NCBI GenBank assembly: GCA_941918925.1
Contig: OW799233.1
Span: forward strand, 117,379,833 to 117,443,832
Origin: Phyto melanocephala
Taxonomy: Eukaryota > Arthropoda > Insecta > Diptera > Rhinophoridae
Direction: 5' to 3'
Length of the DNA stretch: 64,000 nucleotides
Shown here: in pieces, positions 23,889 through 35,758 of the stretch
Position numbering within the stretch: the stretch's first letter is position 1
How the letters are laid out: every line of letters begins with the position of its first letter
Translations under genes and position numbers: made by a program
The notes under the pieces: generated by a model
The model's database searches: none
What the model was told of the DNA's origin: nothing
The model's input: only the letters and a program-made list of their open reading frames with translations

Positions 23889-25458
23889 AAAACATTTTAA
23901 AATTTAGTCACTAAAAGTCTTAAGTTAACACTATAGAGTCTTGCTGTCATATGTAAAATTTTAACCTAGTCTGTTTAATACTGATTAATATCGTAATTGC
24001 AGCTGTCGCATCGGCCACTTCAGCCAAGCTTAGAAATGTTAACACAATTTGTGTTTTTTCGGTACTGAAGTTAATTATTACAATACCTATACCAAATAGG
24101 ATAGGATATTGAATTGATTGCCGTATATTGAGATTTAAATAAAGCTTTCTTTTAATTTCAATTTTCTTCAATATAACCCTCTCAGTCAGCAGATGACTAG
24201 AGTTTTTATTTGTACAATTTTGCAGACAGGGAGCACCTGCCTCAGTATTATTTTGTATCATCTTTTTAACCTTGTACTACCCAGAACTTTAAATTTTATT
24301 GTCTTAACCATGCACAAGTTTTTGATTATATTAGTTTTTTTTTTTGCAATATTTCGAATTTTTTGCAAGTCATTTACAAATAGTTTTTTGTACAATTCAC
24401 TAACTCATCTAACTAACTCATGTTTATTTAACATCTACTTTTTACAATAAAATTATTCCAGCTATATACTTTGTAAGATAAAATTGGTTTTTGAATTTTA
24501 ATGTATGTGCTTTTTTGGTTTTAGATGTCAAATTCTGTATAAAAAAGTGTATTGCAAATAGCATTCACCTAACAATGTACAAAGGAATTAGTAGTTACCC
24601 TTTAACAATGTTGACAACAAATGTATATAAAACACGTTAAAACCAATACCGCAAAAATCGCTAAATTTCCCGCTAATAGCTAAATCATATATATCCCCAC
24701 AAAAAAATGTTTAAAAATCGCTAGATTGGAAGAGCTAATAGCTGAAATGGCAACAGTTACAAATACAAAGAAGTTAAATTTCAATATGTTCGGCACAGCA
24801 AGGATTATGTTTTATTTTGCATGTGAACTGTAAACGTTTTGTAATAAAATGGTAGCCAAACCATCACTGCATAATCGGAAAAAAATAAATCAAAAAAAAA
24901 TATTTAAAATGAGTTACTTTTGCCAAATGATAATCCCTTCCAAAATTAATTTAAAAAGTGACAAGAGAGGCACAAGTCAAAAAGAAGCAAAACGCTATTG
25001 TCTGTATAGTGACATCTATAAATTGAGAAATCAAACAAGGTTTTGAAACTGAATAGAACAACACTAAGGAGACTAAATAGTAATAAAATACTTCACACGG
25101 AGATGAGTACTCATCTAGTTTGCATGGGACTGTCAGATAAAACAATATGTAGAGCATACGAAGAAGAGAAAAACTCCTGAAACTACCATTGTCAATATCT
25201 TGAATTTGGATGTATTACACACAAGAAGTTTAACGTAAACACCAATCTAAGGAATTATGTTGATGTCACTGGATTCTTGCTCTGGTCAGGATATTAAAGG
25301 GATTGGGAAATTTCATTATTTAACATAGCTTAATATGCCAATTTGGCTTACTTGTCGATCTTTTCTAGGTTTTGACTTTTAATGCGCCTTTTTTTCAACC
25401 TTACCTAACCCAAGTTTCTATAAAATATTGCAGAATAATGAAGTTTTTGTTTCAAAGA

Positions 25459-25498
<40 letters not shown>

Positions 25499-26045
25499 TA
25501 AAATATATTTCTTTAGCTGAATATTTTATTAAAAAGCTAATAATTACAAGGCTATGGCGGAGATCATACTAATTCATATGAAACAAAATTTTGTCAAACT
25601 TCCCCTTGCTCTTAAAAATTCATAATAAAAAAAAACGAAAATTAACTTTTCAACTTTGTTTCATTTGCATACATTTTGTAACAGTAATTCATTGCCGTTA
25701 TTTAGATGAAACAGCAAACATTGTAAAATTTATATTCAAATTCTCAAGACTATAAATATTCATATAAACATTCCTCAAGTGCTGTTTAAGTTTATGGGGC
25801 GTATGTTGAATTTAAATATAAATAACAATTATACGTACTCGTTGCTAAGTAAGTTACAATTTGAAACATTTGTGTTATTAAATATATGTACATTTGCTAT
25901 AACCAAAGAAGTGAGTGAATTGTAAAAATGAAATTGGAAATTCAATATAGAATTTGTTAATGATCCAATATAATCTCACTTTTTTAATATTTGGCAGAAC
26001 ATAAAATACGTTTGAACAAGATTATTGTTTAACGATAGAAATATT
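23889..26045. other. no gene seen; poly(T) tract
   Basis: A+T-rich sequence. A run of 32 T at 25461-25492 may be the poly(A) tail of a minus-strand retroposon, but I recognise no body to its left. No supported coding region. Confidence 0.5.
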
Positions 26046-26190
26046 AACAAGTAAGAGCACTATATTCGGCTGTGCCGAATCTTTTATACCCACCACCAAT
26101 TTTGTGTACATTTAAAGTACATTATTTATTATTTTGTTAATCACTATGGAATAATCTCTTTAAAATAAAATATGTATTACTTTCTTTATA

Positions 26191-26766
26191 GAGGGTGGTT
26201 AATTTTTAAGGGCCCCTGTTGAAGGTGAACCACACATAAGCAACAAGTTTTTTTTTGCATTTCATTTGACATTTCTCAATCTCAGACTAACTTAATTTGA
26301 ACAGTGGAAAGATACCTAAATGAGCAACGCGTTAAAGTTATTCAGGCTTAATTATTTATTTTATTTGATCTCGTTTTTTAAATTTTCATATTTAAATATC
26401 CAATGTTTGTATTTAAATTCTCCATATTTCGCTACTCCTTCGTGTAGCATCTTCAGGAAAATTCATTATTATTAATTATTTATTATTAATTAATTAATTA
26501 ATTAATTATTATTAATTAATTATTTGTAAATTAATTTTCAGGTTTAATATTCAGGTTTTTTTTATGAAAATGGGCGTTCAAAACAAAATGCATTTTTTGC
26601 ACTTCGTAATTCTTTTGATCAACATAATCCTGACTTCTTAGTTCGTTGAATGGGAACCACTGCTGGTTTTTGCGATAGTGTGGCAAAAGAGCAGTCAACA
26701 TCGCCTCATCATCATGCCCAGCAATTGAGCATCAACATTGTCATTGAAAATTTGGACCATCAGATA
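26191..26766 (+). mobile_element. nested mariner derivative, copy C, truncated
   Basis: Left end GAGGGTGGTTAATTTTTAAG follows TA at 26189-26190. Sequence matches copies A and B in reverse, so the transposase start is at the left. The right end is lost: the match stops at GGACCATCAGATA and resumes directly in host-element sequence (TTAGATATGCTACTAAAATG). A 209-bp insertion interrupts it at 26347-26555. Confidence 0.75.
26347..26555. mobile_element. 209-bp A+T-rich insertion with 8-bp duplication
   Basis: TATTCAGG at 26339-26346 is repeated at 26548-26555; copies A and B have it once. The inserted DNA includes an ATTA-rich microsatellite (26465-26525) and the patch CGCTACTCCTTCGTGTAGC, itself a short hairpin. 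An 8-bp duplication is typical of hAT elements, but I see no clear terminal inverted repeat. Confidence 0.6.
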
Positions 26767-26799
26767 CTTAGATATGCTACTAAAATGCTTTTGTAAATG

Positions 26800-27840
26800 T
26801 AGTCTTTCAATGAAAGTGGGCGTTAAAGTAGGTGCGTCAATAAAGTTTCTGCTAATAAATACAACTTAGATATTTCAATATAGTCCTTTATTTTCCAAAA
26901 AACTTTGTCAATAGAGAACTAACATGAATTTAAGATAAACCGTTATATGGGAGGTAGGCGTTAAAGTGGACGTGTCACCTAAACTTTTTGGCACAACAAT
27001 TACATTAATTAGGAGGATATACGTAGCAAATTTGATCATCAAACCTCTAAATTTGGCGGTTTTATGAGCTTTTAAATTTCATTAACGGTAAATAACGTGA
27101 AAAGTGGGCGTTATAGTAGGCGTGTCAAAGTTGTATTTGCGAATGAGTACAACTTAGATATTTCAATATAGCCCTTTATTATTCCAAAATTTTTATTAAT
27201 AGAGAAATTATATGAATTTTAAGTAAAGCGTTATATGGGAGGTGGGCGTAAAAGTGGGCGTGGCCCCTTAATTTTCTGGCACAGTAATGACATTGCTTAG
27301 GGGGCTATACGTAGCAAATTTGATCATCATACCTCTAATTTTGGTGGTTTTATGAACTTTTAAATTTCATTAACGGTAGATAACGTGAAAAGTGGGCGTT
27401 ATAGTAGGCGTGTCAAAGTTGTGTTTGCGAATGAGTACAACTTAGGTGTTTCAATATAGCCCTTTATTATTTAAAAATTTGTATTAATAGAGAAATTATA
27501 TGAATTTTAGTTAAAGCGTTATATGGGAGGTGGGCGTAAAAGTGGGCGTGGCACCTCAATTTTCTGGCACAGTAATGAAATTGCCTAGGGGGATATACCT
27601 AGCAAATTGGATCATCATACCTCTAATATTGGTGGTTTTATGAGCTTTTAAATTTCATTACGGTGGATAACGTAGAAAGTGGGCGTTATAGTAGGCGTGT
27701 CAAAGTTATTTTTGCGAATGAGTACAACTTAGGTGTTTCAATATAGCCATTTATTATTCCAAAATCTTTATTAATAGAGAAATTATATGAATTTGAGCTA
27801 AAACGTTATATGGGAGGTGGGCGTAAAAGTGGGCGTGGCA
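26800..27840 (-). repeat. 288-bp tandem array, inverted
   Basis: The unit end phrase TTTAAATTTC finishes at 27080, 27368 and 27656, period exactly 288. Same units as at 1-880 and 12171-13440. Confidence 0.9.
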
Positions 27841-28296
27841 TATTGATTTTCCGTTACAAAAAAGCCCCTCACCAAAAAGCAAAGTGTGCGAAATTTCAGA
27901 GTCGTACATCCAATTTTGTTGCTTTTATGACGTTTTTGTTTTTAAATATACCGAAAAATACACTGTGCGGTATAAATTTTCGTACATTTTGATCGATAAC
28001 TCCTCTCCTAATGCATAGATTTAGATAATTTTCGGGGAATAATATTGCTTTTACTCAGGAAATATATATTCGAAGTTTCATGAGTCTACGTTAATCCGTT
28101 TGGACACAATTCCATTTTATTCGATGTTCGTAGGACACGGTTTTTTCGACCTACTCTTGCTTTTCGAGCTATAACTCTCTTCCTAATATTCCGATTTAGC
28201 CCATTTTCAATACCAAACAAACCTTGTCTATAAGAAAGATTCTGGCAAAATTTGAGCCCCCTAGCTATTTCGGTGCGACCTCTATCGTGCTTTCAA

Positions 28297-28359
28297 CAGA
28301 CGGACAGACGGACAGACGGACAGACGGACAGACGGACAGACGGACAGACGGACGGACAT
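28297..28359 (-). repeat. GTCY microsatellite of mini-me core
   Basis: Eight near-perfect 8-bp units (ACAGACGG on the plus strand). The copies at 11680, 51090 and 6822 have only two to four units, so the tract is expanded here. Confidence 0.9.
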
Positions 28360-28519
28360 AGCTAGATCGTCATCAATTCAAACCCTGATTCAGAATATAT
28401 ATACTTTATGGGGTCTAAAATGGATATTTCGATGTGTTACAAACGGAATGACAAAATGAATATACCCCCACCATTTTTTTGGTGGCGGGTATAAAAAAAA
28501 TTAAATGCAGATATAATAA

Positions 28520-31070
28520 CACTGCTCTGCAACAAAATCCTCCATTTAATAAAACTATGTGGACTATATGGATTTTGACGCGCTGAACTCAAATCCGTTG
28601 TCGGTTTTTTTCCATCAGATCGGGATTTTTTTTTATGGGCGTGGCAAATTTTTCCCCCTAAATTAGTCAGGTACGGACACATATTTAATCCTAACTTGAG
28701 AACTAGTCATCCGATTTTCAAATCTAAAACACCGAAAAATGTGTAACAAAATTGGTTTTATTTTAGTGGAATACAATTTTTCTCTATCTCTTGTCGTTTT
28801 GGAGTTATTTAAAAATTAATGGAAAAAAAAATTTTTTTCGTGCAAAATTCGTAATATTTTTCAATTTAAAAATGGAATTAAAAAAAATATAAGGCAAATA
28901 TTCAACATTTTAAACTTTTTTCTAAGAGCTACTATTCTTGGAAATAAAAAAGGCATAAACTATAAAAGTCGGTTATGAAATGTGGGTTTTATTGTCAATT
29001 TACCGCAGGTACCCAATATTGTAATGCAACCAGCCAGGTAATGGAACTAAAGTACAACGGTATTTTACATAGTTCTTGGAATTATTATTTATAACAGTAT
29101 TTTTCAATTACCTGTGATTTCAAATTAAGAACATTAGGGTAGATTCTGGTATTTAGTGTATATATAGAAGCTAATGGGCAATAAGTTAGTCACTTTTAAT
29201 TTGAATATCGTGCGGTTAAAATCGGCAACAGTCAATAGATCTTATAGTGCACTTTGTTATTGTGTAAAGAAATAAAGCAATTAAAGAATCCACAAACGCA
29301 TTCATATTACAAAATGTCAAGGATTTGTAACAAATCTCCAAATTTATTCTGTTACGTATGTGGCGATCTAACTTTAAGTTCTCAACGGGAGACAATATCT
29401 TCCAAGGTTAAAGATGCTTATCACCGTTATTTTGGGTTTCCTATCGATATAGAGCTAAAAATTGGCTGCCGAAAATATGTTGTAGTAGCTATGGTAAGTC
29501 GTTAAGAGGTTGGTTAAAAGGAAGTCATAAGTCTTTATGAAGCCGTTTATGAAGCCAGCGATTTGGAGTGAACCACAAAATCATCAAAATGATTGCTACT
29601 TTTGCCATACTTAACACGTGGGCTTACGAAAAAAACCAAAAATAAAGTTACTTATCCAAATACTTCATGCGTCAAATGACCAGTTTTCCAGTAAATTTTT
29701 ACCTCCATTGCCTCCTACAGACGATGAAGAAGATGGGCTTTCTGCAGCAACTGAATCCACTTACGCCAGCATGGGTGTTTCTTCGCATTCATTTGGAAGT
29801 CCAACAAGTACACCTTATTTTCCGAATTAAACTGATATGAATAACTTAGTTTGTAAATCAACGCTTTAAAAAAACCAAGTCTGAGCTTCTTGCATCCCAA
29901 TGAAAAGAATGGAGTTTGGTGCGAACGGACGTTAACGTCTCTTACTTTCGAAATAAAGAACAACCTTTTTTAATATATTTTAGCAAAGAGGAAGGTTTGA
30001 TATTTTGCGATAATGCTGATCGACTTTTGCGACAACTGTGTTTCAGTCATAAATCTCAGGATTGGCGGCTTGTTATTAATTCATCCAAGGCAAGTTTGAA
30101 AGCGGTTTAACTTCACAATGGCAACAAATTTCCATTGGTCCCACTCGCGTATGCAAGAAATATGAAACAAAACTATTGTAGCATGAAGATGGTACTACAA
30201 AGAATGTTTATATTCCCATTACTCATGGAACGTAAGTGCAGATTTGAAAGTCGTAGCAATGTTAAATGGATTGCAAAGTGGATAAACTAAGTTTTATTGC
30301 TTCTTATGTAAATGGGATAGCTGCACAAAAGGGAAACACTACAATGTTAAAATTTGACCGAAAAGAGTAAATTTTATTCCAAAAAAAATGTAGCAGAAGA
30401 GCCTTTAAAACAAAAGGAACAAACTCTTCTCTTCATATAAAGCTAGGCCTAATGAAAAATTTTGTCAAAGCAATGAACAGGGATGGTGAAGCCTTTCTAT
30501 ACAATGAGAGCAAATTTCCTAGAATCAGAGATGCTAAAGTAAAAGAAGGCATATTTGTAGGTCCACAAATATGACAAATTATGAAGGACGAGGTCTTCAG
30601 AACGAAATTGAATGATGTGGACAAAACGACATGGGCAGCTTAAGCTACTTTTTTATTCTAACAATGTTTCCTAAATAAAAATTAATAATTATTAACAAAA
30701 TTTTTGTGTTATTTTAAATAAGTAGTCTGTAAATATTTTAAAATTTGTTTTTTTCCATTAATTTCTAAATAACTCCAAAACGATAAGAGATAGAGGCAAA
30801 ATGTATTCCACTGAAATGAATATAATTTTGTTACACATTTTTTGGAGTTTTTTTTTTGAAAATCGGATGACTGGTTCTCGAGTTAGGAGGAAATAAGTCT
30901 CCGTACCTGGCTAATTTAGGGGGGGGGGGAAATTTGCCACGCCCATAAAAAAAATCCCGATCTGATGGAAAAAAACCGACAACGGATTTGAGTTTAGCGC
31001 GTCAAAATCCATATAGTCCACATAGTTTTATTAAATGGGAAGACAACAAATTATTTTTTGCAGAGCAGTG
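28520..31070 (+). mobile_element. long-TIR CAC-ended DNA transposon, copy 2 (CMC-like)
   Basis: Termini CACTGCTCTGCAA and TTGCAGAGCAGTG, flanked by TAA on both sides (28517-28519, 31071-31073). Inverted repeats of about 320 bp (28520-28840 and 30750-31070). They contain ACGCGCTGAACTCAAATCCG and a GGGCGTGGCAAATTT block with a G/C run of variable length. It was inserted about 25 bp beyond the end of the composite element at 28495. TIR sequence differs from copy 1, but the encoded protein family is the same, so this is a sister subfamily. Confidence 0.85.
29314..30643 (+). pseudogene. decayed transposase-like gene of the long-TIR family
   Basis: Starts MSRICNKSPNLFCYVCGDL; the first CxxC pair is intact, then VKDAYHRYFGF. 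A frameshift follows near 29470, then GWLKGSHKSL, KPAIWSEPQNHQNDCYFC (third pair) and an acidic/Ser segment PPTDDEEDGLSAATEST. The region to 30643 retains, across several stops, RTTFF, LKAV, the block SLHIKLGLMKNFVKAMNRDG with FLYNESKFPRI and AKVKEGIFVGPQI, and ends KDEVFRTKLNDVDKTTW. The C-terminal HLD...DEQGERF block present at 20633 is absent. Copy 1 and this copy therefore preserve complementary parts. Multiple stops make it non-functional. Confidence 0.7.
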
Positions 31071-31073
31071 TAA

Positions 31074-33161
31074 TTAGCGAAGATCTAGCACACAGAAAAC
31101 ATTTTCTTTTCTTTGACAGACGGTTATTTAGTTTAAATTATTAAAACTTTGTGTGACAGATTGCGAAATAAAAGTGAAAGTTCAGTCCTACAATCGTTCG
31201 CTCTTTTTCTGTTTACTCCTCCCTTAAATCCACGCTTGCGGTATCTTTACATAGAAACCAAAAAATTAAAATAAGACTTCAAACAGTTTATTGTTGCTGA
31301 CAAATAAACCAGTAATCCAAATAAGCTATTTTTACTTATAATATGATTAAATAAAAAATGGTGTCTGTATATAAAGAGTTTTTTAATTTTTTATTGGGAG
31401 GGGTGTTTAAAGTCAATATTTTTTGAATACAAATCATCAATTTTTAAAAGTTTTTGTTTGTAGGTCTGTCTGCTTATCTTTAAGTGAAGGACCTAAACTA
31501 CTTAATGAATTTTAAAATATTTTATAATACGTGTTTTTACAAAGTTTTACTAACAAGAATTTTTTTAAATTAGTAACAAGTAACACTCTTTTAAGATTGC
31601 TTCAAAACTTGTGTAGCGACTGTGGTTAATCATGGGTACAAAAAGAGATCGAATGCTAAAGGTCTGATATCTTTCCAGTAAAAACCTTTAGCCAGTTATT
31701 ACATATTATGCTGCTGTTGTCTTAAATCATTGTTGCCGGTTTATTCTGTTTTTTAAATCAATTGATGGGAGAGCTGTTGACTATATTTTTAACAGAAATG
31801 AATTGAACACTTCATGCACTTCAGCAAAGTTCTTGGAAATATTTTTTTTTTTGTAATTATGTAAATTAATTTGGCAACTGTGTGTTGCAGTACTTAAAAC
31901 GGTTGAATGCATTGACTTGAACCAAGAATATCGAAGTAATCCATCTTTAAAGAAAAATTTTGTAAATTTACTTGTTTGCCATTTAATATATTTGGGTGTT
32001 TTTTTCTTTGAATGTCAGACGAAATATCAAGTATTGAAATAAATCAAATAATACAATTTGTATCATTAATATTATTTTTTTTTAGTTTCTTGCCTAGAGA
32101 TTTGTCACAGTCAACGAAGTAAAAGCACCAATGGTAAAAGAGCTAAGAATATCTCAGAAGTAAGATTCAGGTTGACATTTTCTGAAGAAATATATTTAAA
32201 ATTAATGACACCTAGTGAAAATAAAATATTCTCTCTCTACTTTTAAAATTTGTTTAAAATTAGTGTTTATATTAAGCAATTAACTAAATTAAATGTTTTT
32301 ATTTTTACATTATTAAAAATATGTTAAATAAGTATTGTTGACCTTTAAAAATATTTTTCTTGTGATTTGTTTTCTGATCCTTGACTTGTGGCAAACCAAA
32401 ACATTGGCATCACCATACATGGTCTTGATGATTTAAGTTTATTTAGAGCTTGTCTCTGGATGTTAAAGCCTACAGGCACTAAATGCAGTAGTGTACGAAA
32501 TTTTATAATCATTCTATGATTAAACGGACTGTTTTAATATATTCTAAGCAGTCACAAATATTTAACAATATTGATTAAAATTTTTGGTATTTCTTGACCA
32601 TTTTTTAAATTAATTTTTCTTTAATAAATAACATACATAAGCATGTAATTGAATATGAATTTATAATTTAATAACTAATGTTACTTTTTTAGAAGGAATA
32701 AAATCAAAAAATTGTTAAATTCCTAACATTCTGTTTTTCTGGGGGAAAAAACTAAGAAAATCCAAATACCTAAATTTATTGTCAATAAAGTTTACCTTTC
32801 AGAGAATTTTCTTTGCTACACCTTCATTTAACTATTTTGTGCTTTAATTTCCTTTTTTGCCTAGATAAACAAAATATAAGTAAATAAACATAAATTCTAT
32901 ATAATCTTATGCCGCACTTATAATTAAATTATCAAAATCAAATTAACAATCCATATTGTAATAACTAGCAGAGAAGTTGTTTTGGCCTAGAACTTGTCAC
33001 TGCTGTCGACAACAGAAATTTTGTAATCATTAATTTTAACTTGTTTTTATGTTTTTAGGAAAAGTTTTCCAAAAATTATTTATAGACTAAAAATCTAATT
33101 TGCTCAGAAATATGGTTTTCTGTTTGTAAAGGCGCTGGAAAGAAGAAGATGTTTTGTTTAC
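31074..33161. other. no gene seen
   Basis: A+T-rich sequence with T-rich patches. No supported coding region or repeat. Confidence 0.5.
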
Positions 33162-33188
33162 CTGTAGTGTTGGTGTTGGTGTTTCCAT
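33162..33188 (-). CDS. candidate first coding exon on minus strand
   Basis: On the minus strand an ATG at 33188 opens METPTPTLQ and ends at CTACAG followed by GTAAAC, an acceptable donor. The preceding 50 bases are less A+T-rich than the surroundings (GAGAAAGAGGGAGTGACCGA). No downstream exon was found, so this is only a candidate. Confidence 0.15.
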
Positions 33189-33513
33189 CGGTGAAGCTCG
33201 GTCACTCCCTCTTTCTCACTTAACTGTTTAGCTTTCTGTGTTTTCTATGAGTAAAGTTTTCTGACAATCGTGTATAGGATATTTTTTACTTAATATTTAT
33301 TTAATATTATAAAATTAAAACAAGTTTTTGGTAGAAGTTGTATGGGGTAACTAAGTTATTTTTCATGCCATAGAAAACTTTGTATTTATATACTTAATGT
33401 ATGTACATAAGCATGTGCGCGTTTATTTTTTGTACATACTTACATATATACTTGTCTTTCTTAATTTTCTTATATTTTTGCAGTAACTTCATGTACCGCT
33501 TTAATAACTGTTT

Positions 33514-33552
33514 TGTTTTATATTTTTATATATTTTTTTATTGCAGGTAAGC
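33514..33552 (+). promoter_or_regulatory. candidate recursive splice site (acceptor joined to donor)
   Basis: A T-rich tract (TATTTTTTTATTGCAG) is followed without a gap by GTAAGC; the junction is 33546/33547. Juxtaposed CAG|GTAAG with a pyrimidine tract is the known signature of zero-length recursive splice sites in long fly introns. Another acceptor-like site (TATTTTTGCAG) lies about 60 bp upstream. If real, the window sits in a long plus-strand intron. It could also be coincidence in T-rich DNA. Confidence 0.35.
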
Positions 33553-33559
33553 CAGTTAT

Positions 33560-35095
33560 TAAATTATCTGCTGTTGTTGTTCTTGTTAATTTTCTTTATT
33601 TTTGTAATTATTCTTTTTTGTTCCTTACTATTTATTTATTTATTTGTATTGGGAAAAAATCGAAAGCAATTAAATTTTTTATTAACACTGAACTTCATAA
33701 TGATACAATTACAGAAATCACAAACATATGTATGTACGTTCAAACCCACTTACACACACAAATACATTTACATATGGTACAAATCATATGTTTATAAGCA
33801 TGCATGCTCATGTACACGAGTACTCAACTTAAAGGAATACAATGACAACAACACCTAACTAAAGAAAAAAGCAAACAATTGAGCACAAAGCACATTTTGA
33901 TGGTAATGGCCGCAACAATTTGCTGGTTTTTGTTATTATTTTCAAAATGTATTAAAAAAAAAAAAACAACTACGTTCACATGACACACATTCGTTTGATC
34001 CATTTATACTTAGTTAAACACATACAATAAGGCTTTTTCTCTCTTTCTCTCTCTCTCTCTTCTATATTCTTGCATACTCATATACACATTGCCATAGACA
34101 ACAAACAAATGTACGAGTATAAGAAAAAAAAAACTTAAACAGGGATGAAAATTTTACTATATTTTTGGTACCAATGGAGCGAATGAAAGTACAGTAGTAA
34201 TTGCGTGTGATTTAAGGCATTTTAAATATTATTCTGAGAAAAATTTGTTTACAATTGAAGTAATATAATTGTATGATTAGATTTTTCTTTATTTCTTCAC
34301 GATTTCTTTTACTAATAATTCTTCAAATTGAGCCCAACTACTTCCAATCGTAGTCATTTGCGCTTTAGGGAATACTTCAGAGAAGTTCATATTTTACTTG
34401 GTAGTCCAGAAAAAACAATGCAACTTCTGATTTACGCGCTTTTTGCTATGATACTAAATTAAATGTAAACATGATTTGAATTCTAAAATAAACAATCAAT
34501 AAATAAGTAAAATTTCTCAGAGTGTGTTTACATTAGACAGATATTTGCGAATACACTTTAAAATATTCTTTTTGCATAAAAAATTTTTATTATTCAATTA
34601 TAATTTTGAAACAAGTTGCACTATGCATTGTTTTATGTTTTGACTAAGTATTTGAATCAAAAAAAAAACAAAAATCACATAAAGTTAAATATAATTCTTT
34701 AAAAATAGTTCTTACGTTATTTTCGAATTTGAAAAATTTGTTTTTTTCTGTTTATCAATCTTGTTAAATAAGTTATTTCTGTACTCCTCCCAAAATTTAA
34801 TTTCCGTTTTATTTTAAGAAAAAAAAAAAAAAAAATTAAAAAAAGGATCCTGTGTGCATGACTTGATGATTTGATTGCTGATAATTAAATACACTTGCTA
34901 AATACAGAGAATAGAGCATCATATTTCATAATAAAATTTCTATTGCAAGAATCAATATTTCTTGGTGCTGACAAACAAAATACGATTGGCAACGAGTGGC
35001 GTTATCTGCAGGGATAATATTTACATCCAAAACTAAAAGAAAAAATACTTAATGAAAACGTAGTCTTAAAGAATCAGCAAATATCTTTTGCTTAG
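33560..35095. other. no gene seen; TC microsatellite
   Basis: A+T-rich sequence with a (TC)n tract at about 34036-34061 and A runs near 33953 and 34820. Confidence 0.5.
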
Positions 35096-35192
35096 CAAAT
35101 GTATGTGCAAATATAAACTCTACCGCAAATGTTATATTGCGTGTCGGATTGACCTGATCAAATTTGATTTTCTTCAAATGTTTGGATGGCAG
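35096..35192 (+). CDS. candidate internal exon, 97 bp
   Basis: Preceded by TATCTTTTGCTTAG (acceptor-like) and followed by GGCAG|GTAAGC (strong donor). The open frame reads KCMCKYKLYRKC, then YIACRIDLIKFDF and LQMFGWQ: five Cys in 32 residues, no family recognised. It lies 1.5 kb after the candidate recursive splice site and on the same strand. A decoy exon is the main alternative. Confidence 0.2.
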
Positions 35193-35758
35193 GTAAGCAG
35201 TCATGATAATTTTACTTTTTATTTTAAAATGCTACGAAAAAGAATAATCACTAAAACGTTATATTCGTTTAGTTTAAGGCAACATATTTATACGCTTCTC
35301 TTGTGTTGGTATATCCATGGTTCAATCAAATGACACAAGCATAACAAAAATATATTACGAATGTAAAAGAATATGAACATGTAAAAAAACATCATTTGAT
35401 AGGAGGAGAGAAACGACAAATTTGAAGATAAATACTATGATTTATTAATACTAATTTCATTGGGTTGTAACATAAATAAAGAATAATAAATAATAAAGAT
35501 AGAGAGTGCTAATGATGAGACTGTAGTTGGTTTCGAAAATGCATTCCGCTCGGCTAACAACGGAAAAATTTTTAAATATTCTTAAAATGATTACAATTTA
35601 GTTAAGTTTAGAAAATGTTTTAGAAAATGAAATAATTGAATAAATAAACTTGAGCTAAAATGAAAATGATTTGCAGTGAAATTATATAATGATAATACAG
35701 TTCCTACAACGTTTTTACCTTCTCCTGTAAAGTTACAATTGTTTGAGTTGTTGAGTTA
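35193..35758. other. no gene seen
   Basis: A+T-rich spacer without recognisable features. Confidence 0.5.

Larger units (their letters stand above)
26046..28495 (-). mobile_element. mini-me/Helentron-like composite element, copy 3, near full length
   Basis: The most complete copy, inverted. Left: AACAAGTAAGAGCACTATAT, hairpin ATTCGGCTGTGCCGAAT and ACCCACCACC. Then come the nested mariner remnant (26191-26766), the 288-bp array (26800-27840), the unique block, the GTCY repeat (28297-28359), the TA core and the terminal hairpin CCCCCACCA...TGGTGGCGGGTA. Both hairpin ends are present, so this copy defines the family. Non-coding. Confidence 0.85.

Noticed and set aside
25461..25492. 32-T run as proof of a retroposon
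   Set aside because: No recognisable body or target duplication next to it; it may be a simple homopolymer.
27810..27992. 60-codon plus-strand frame
   Set aside because: Antisense to the mini-me-like composite element; not conserved as a frame in the other copies.
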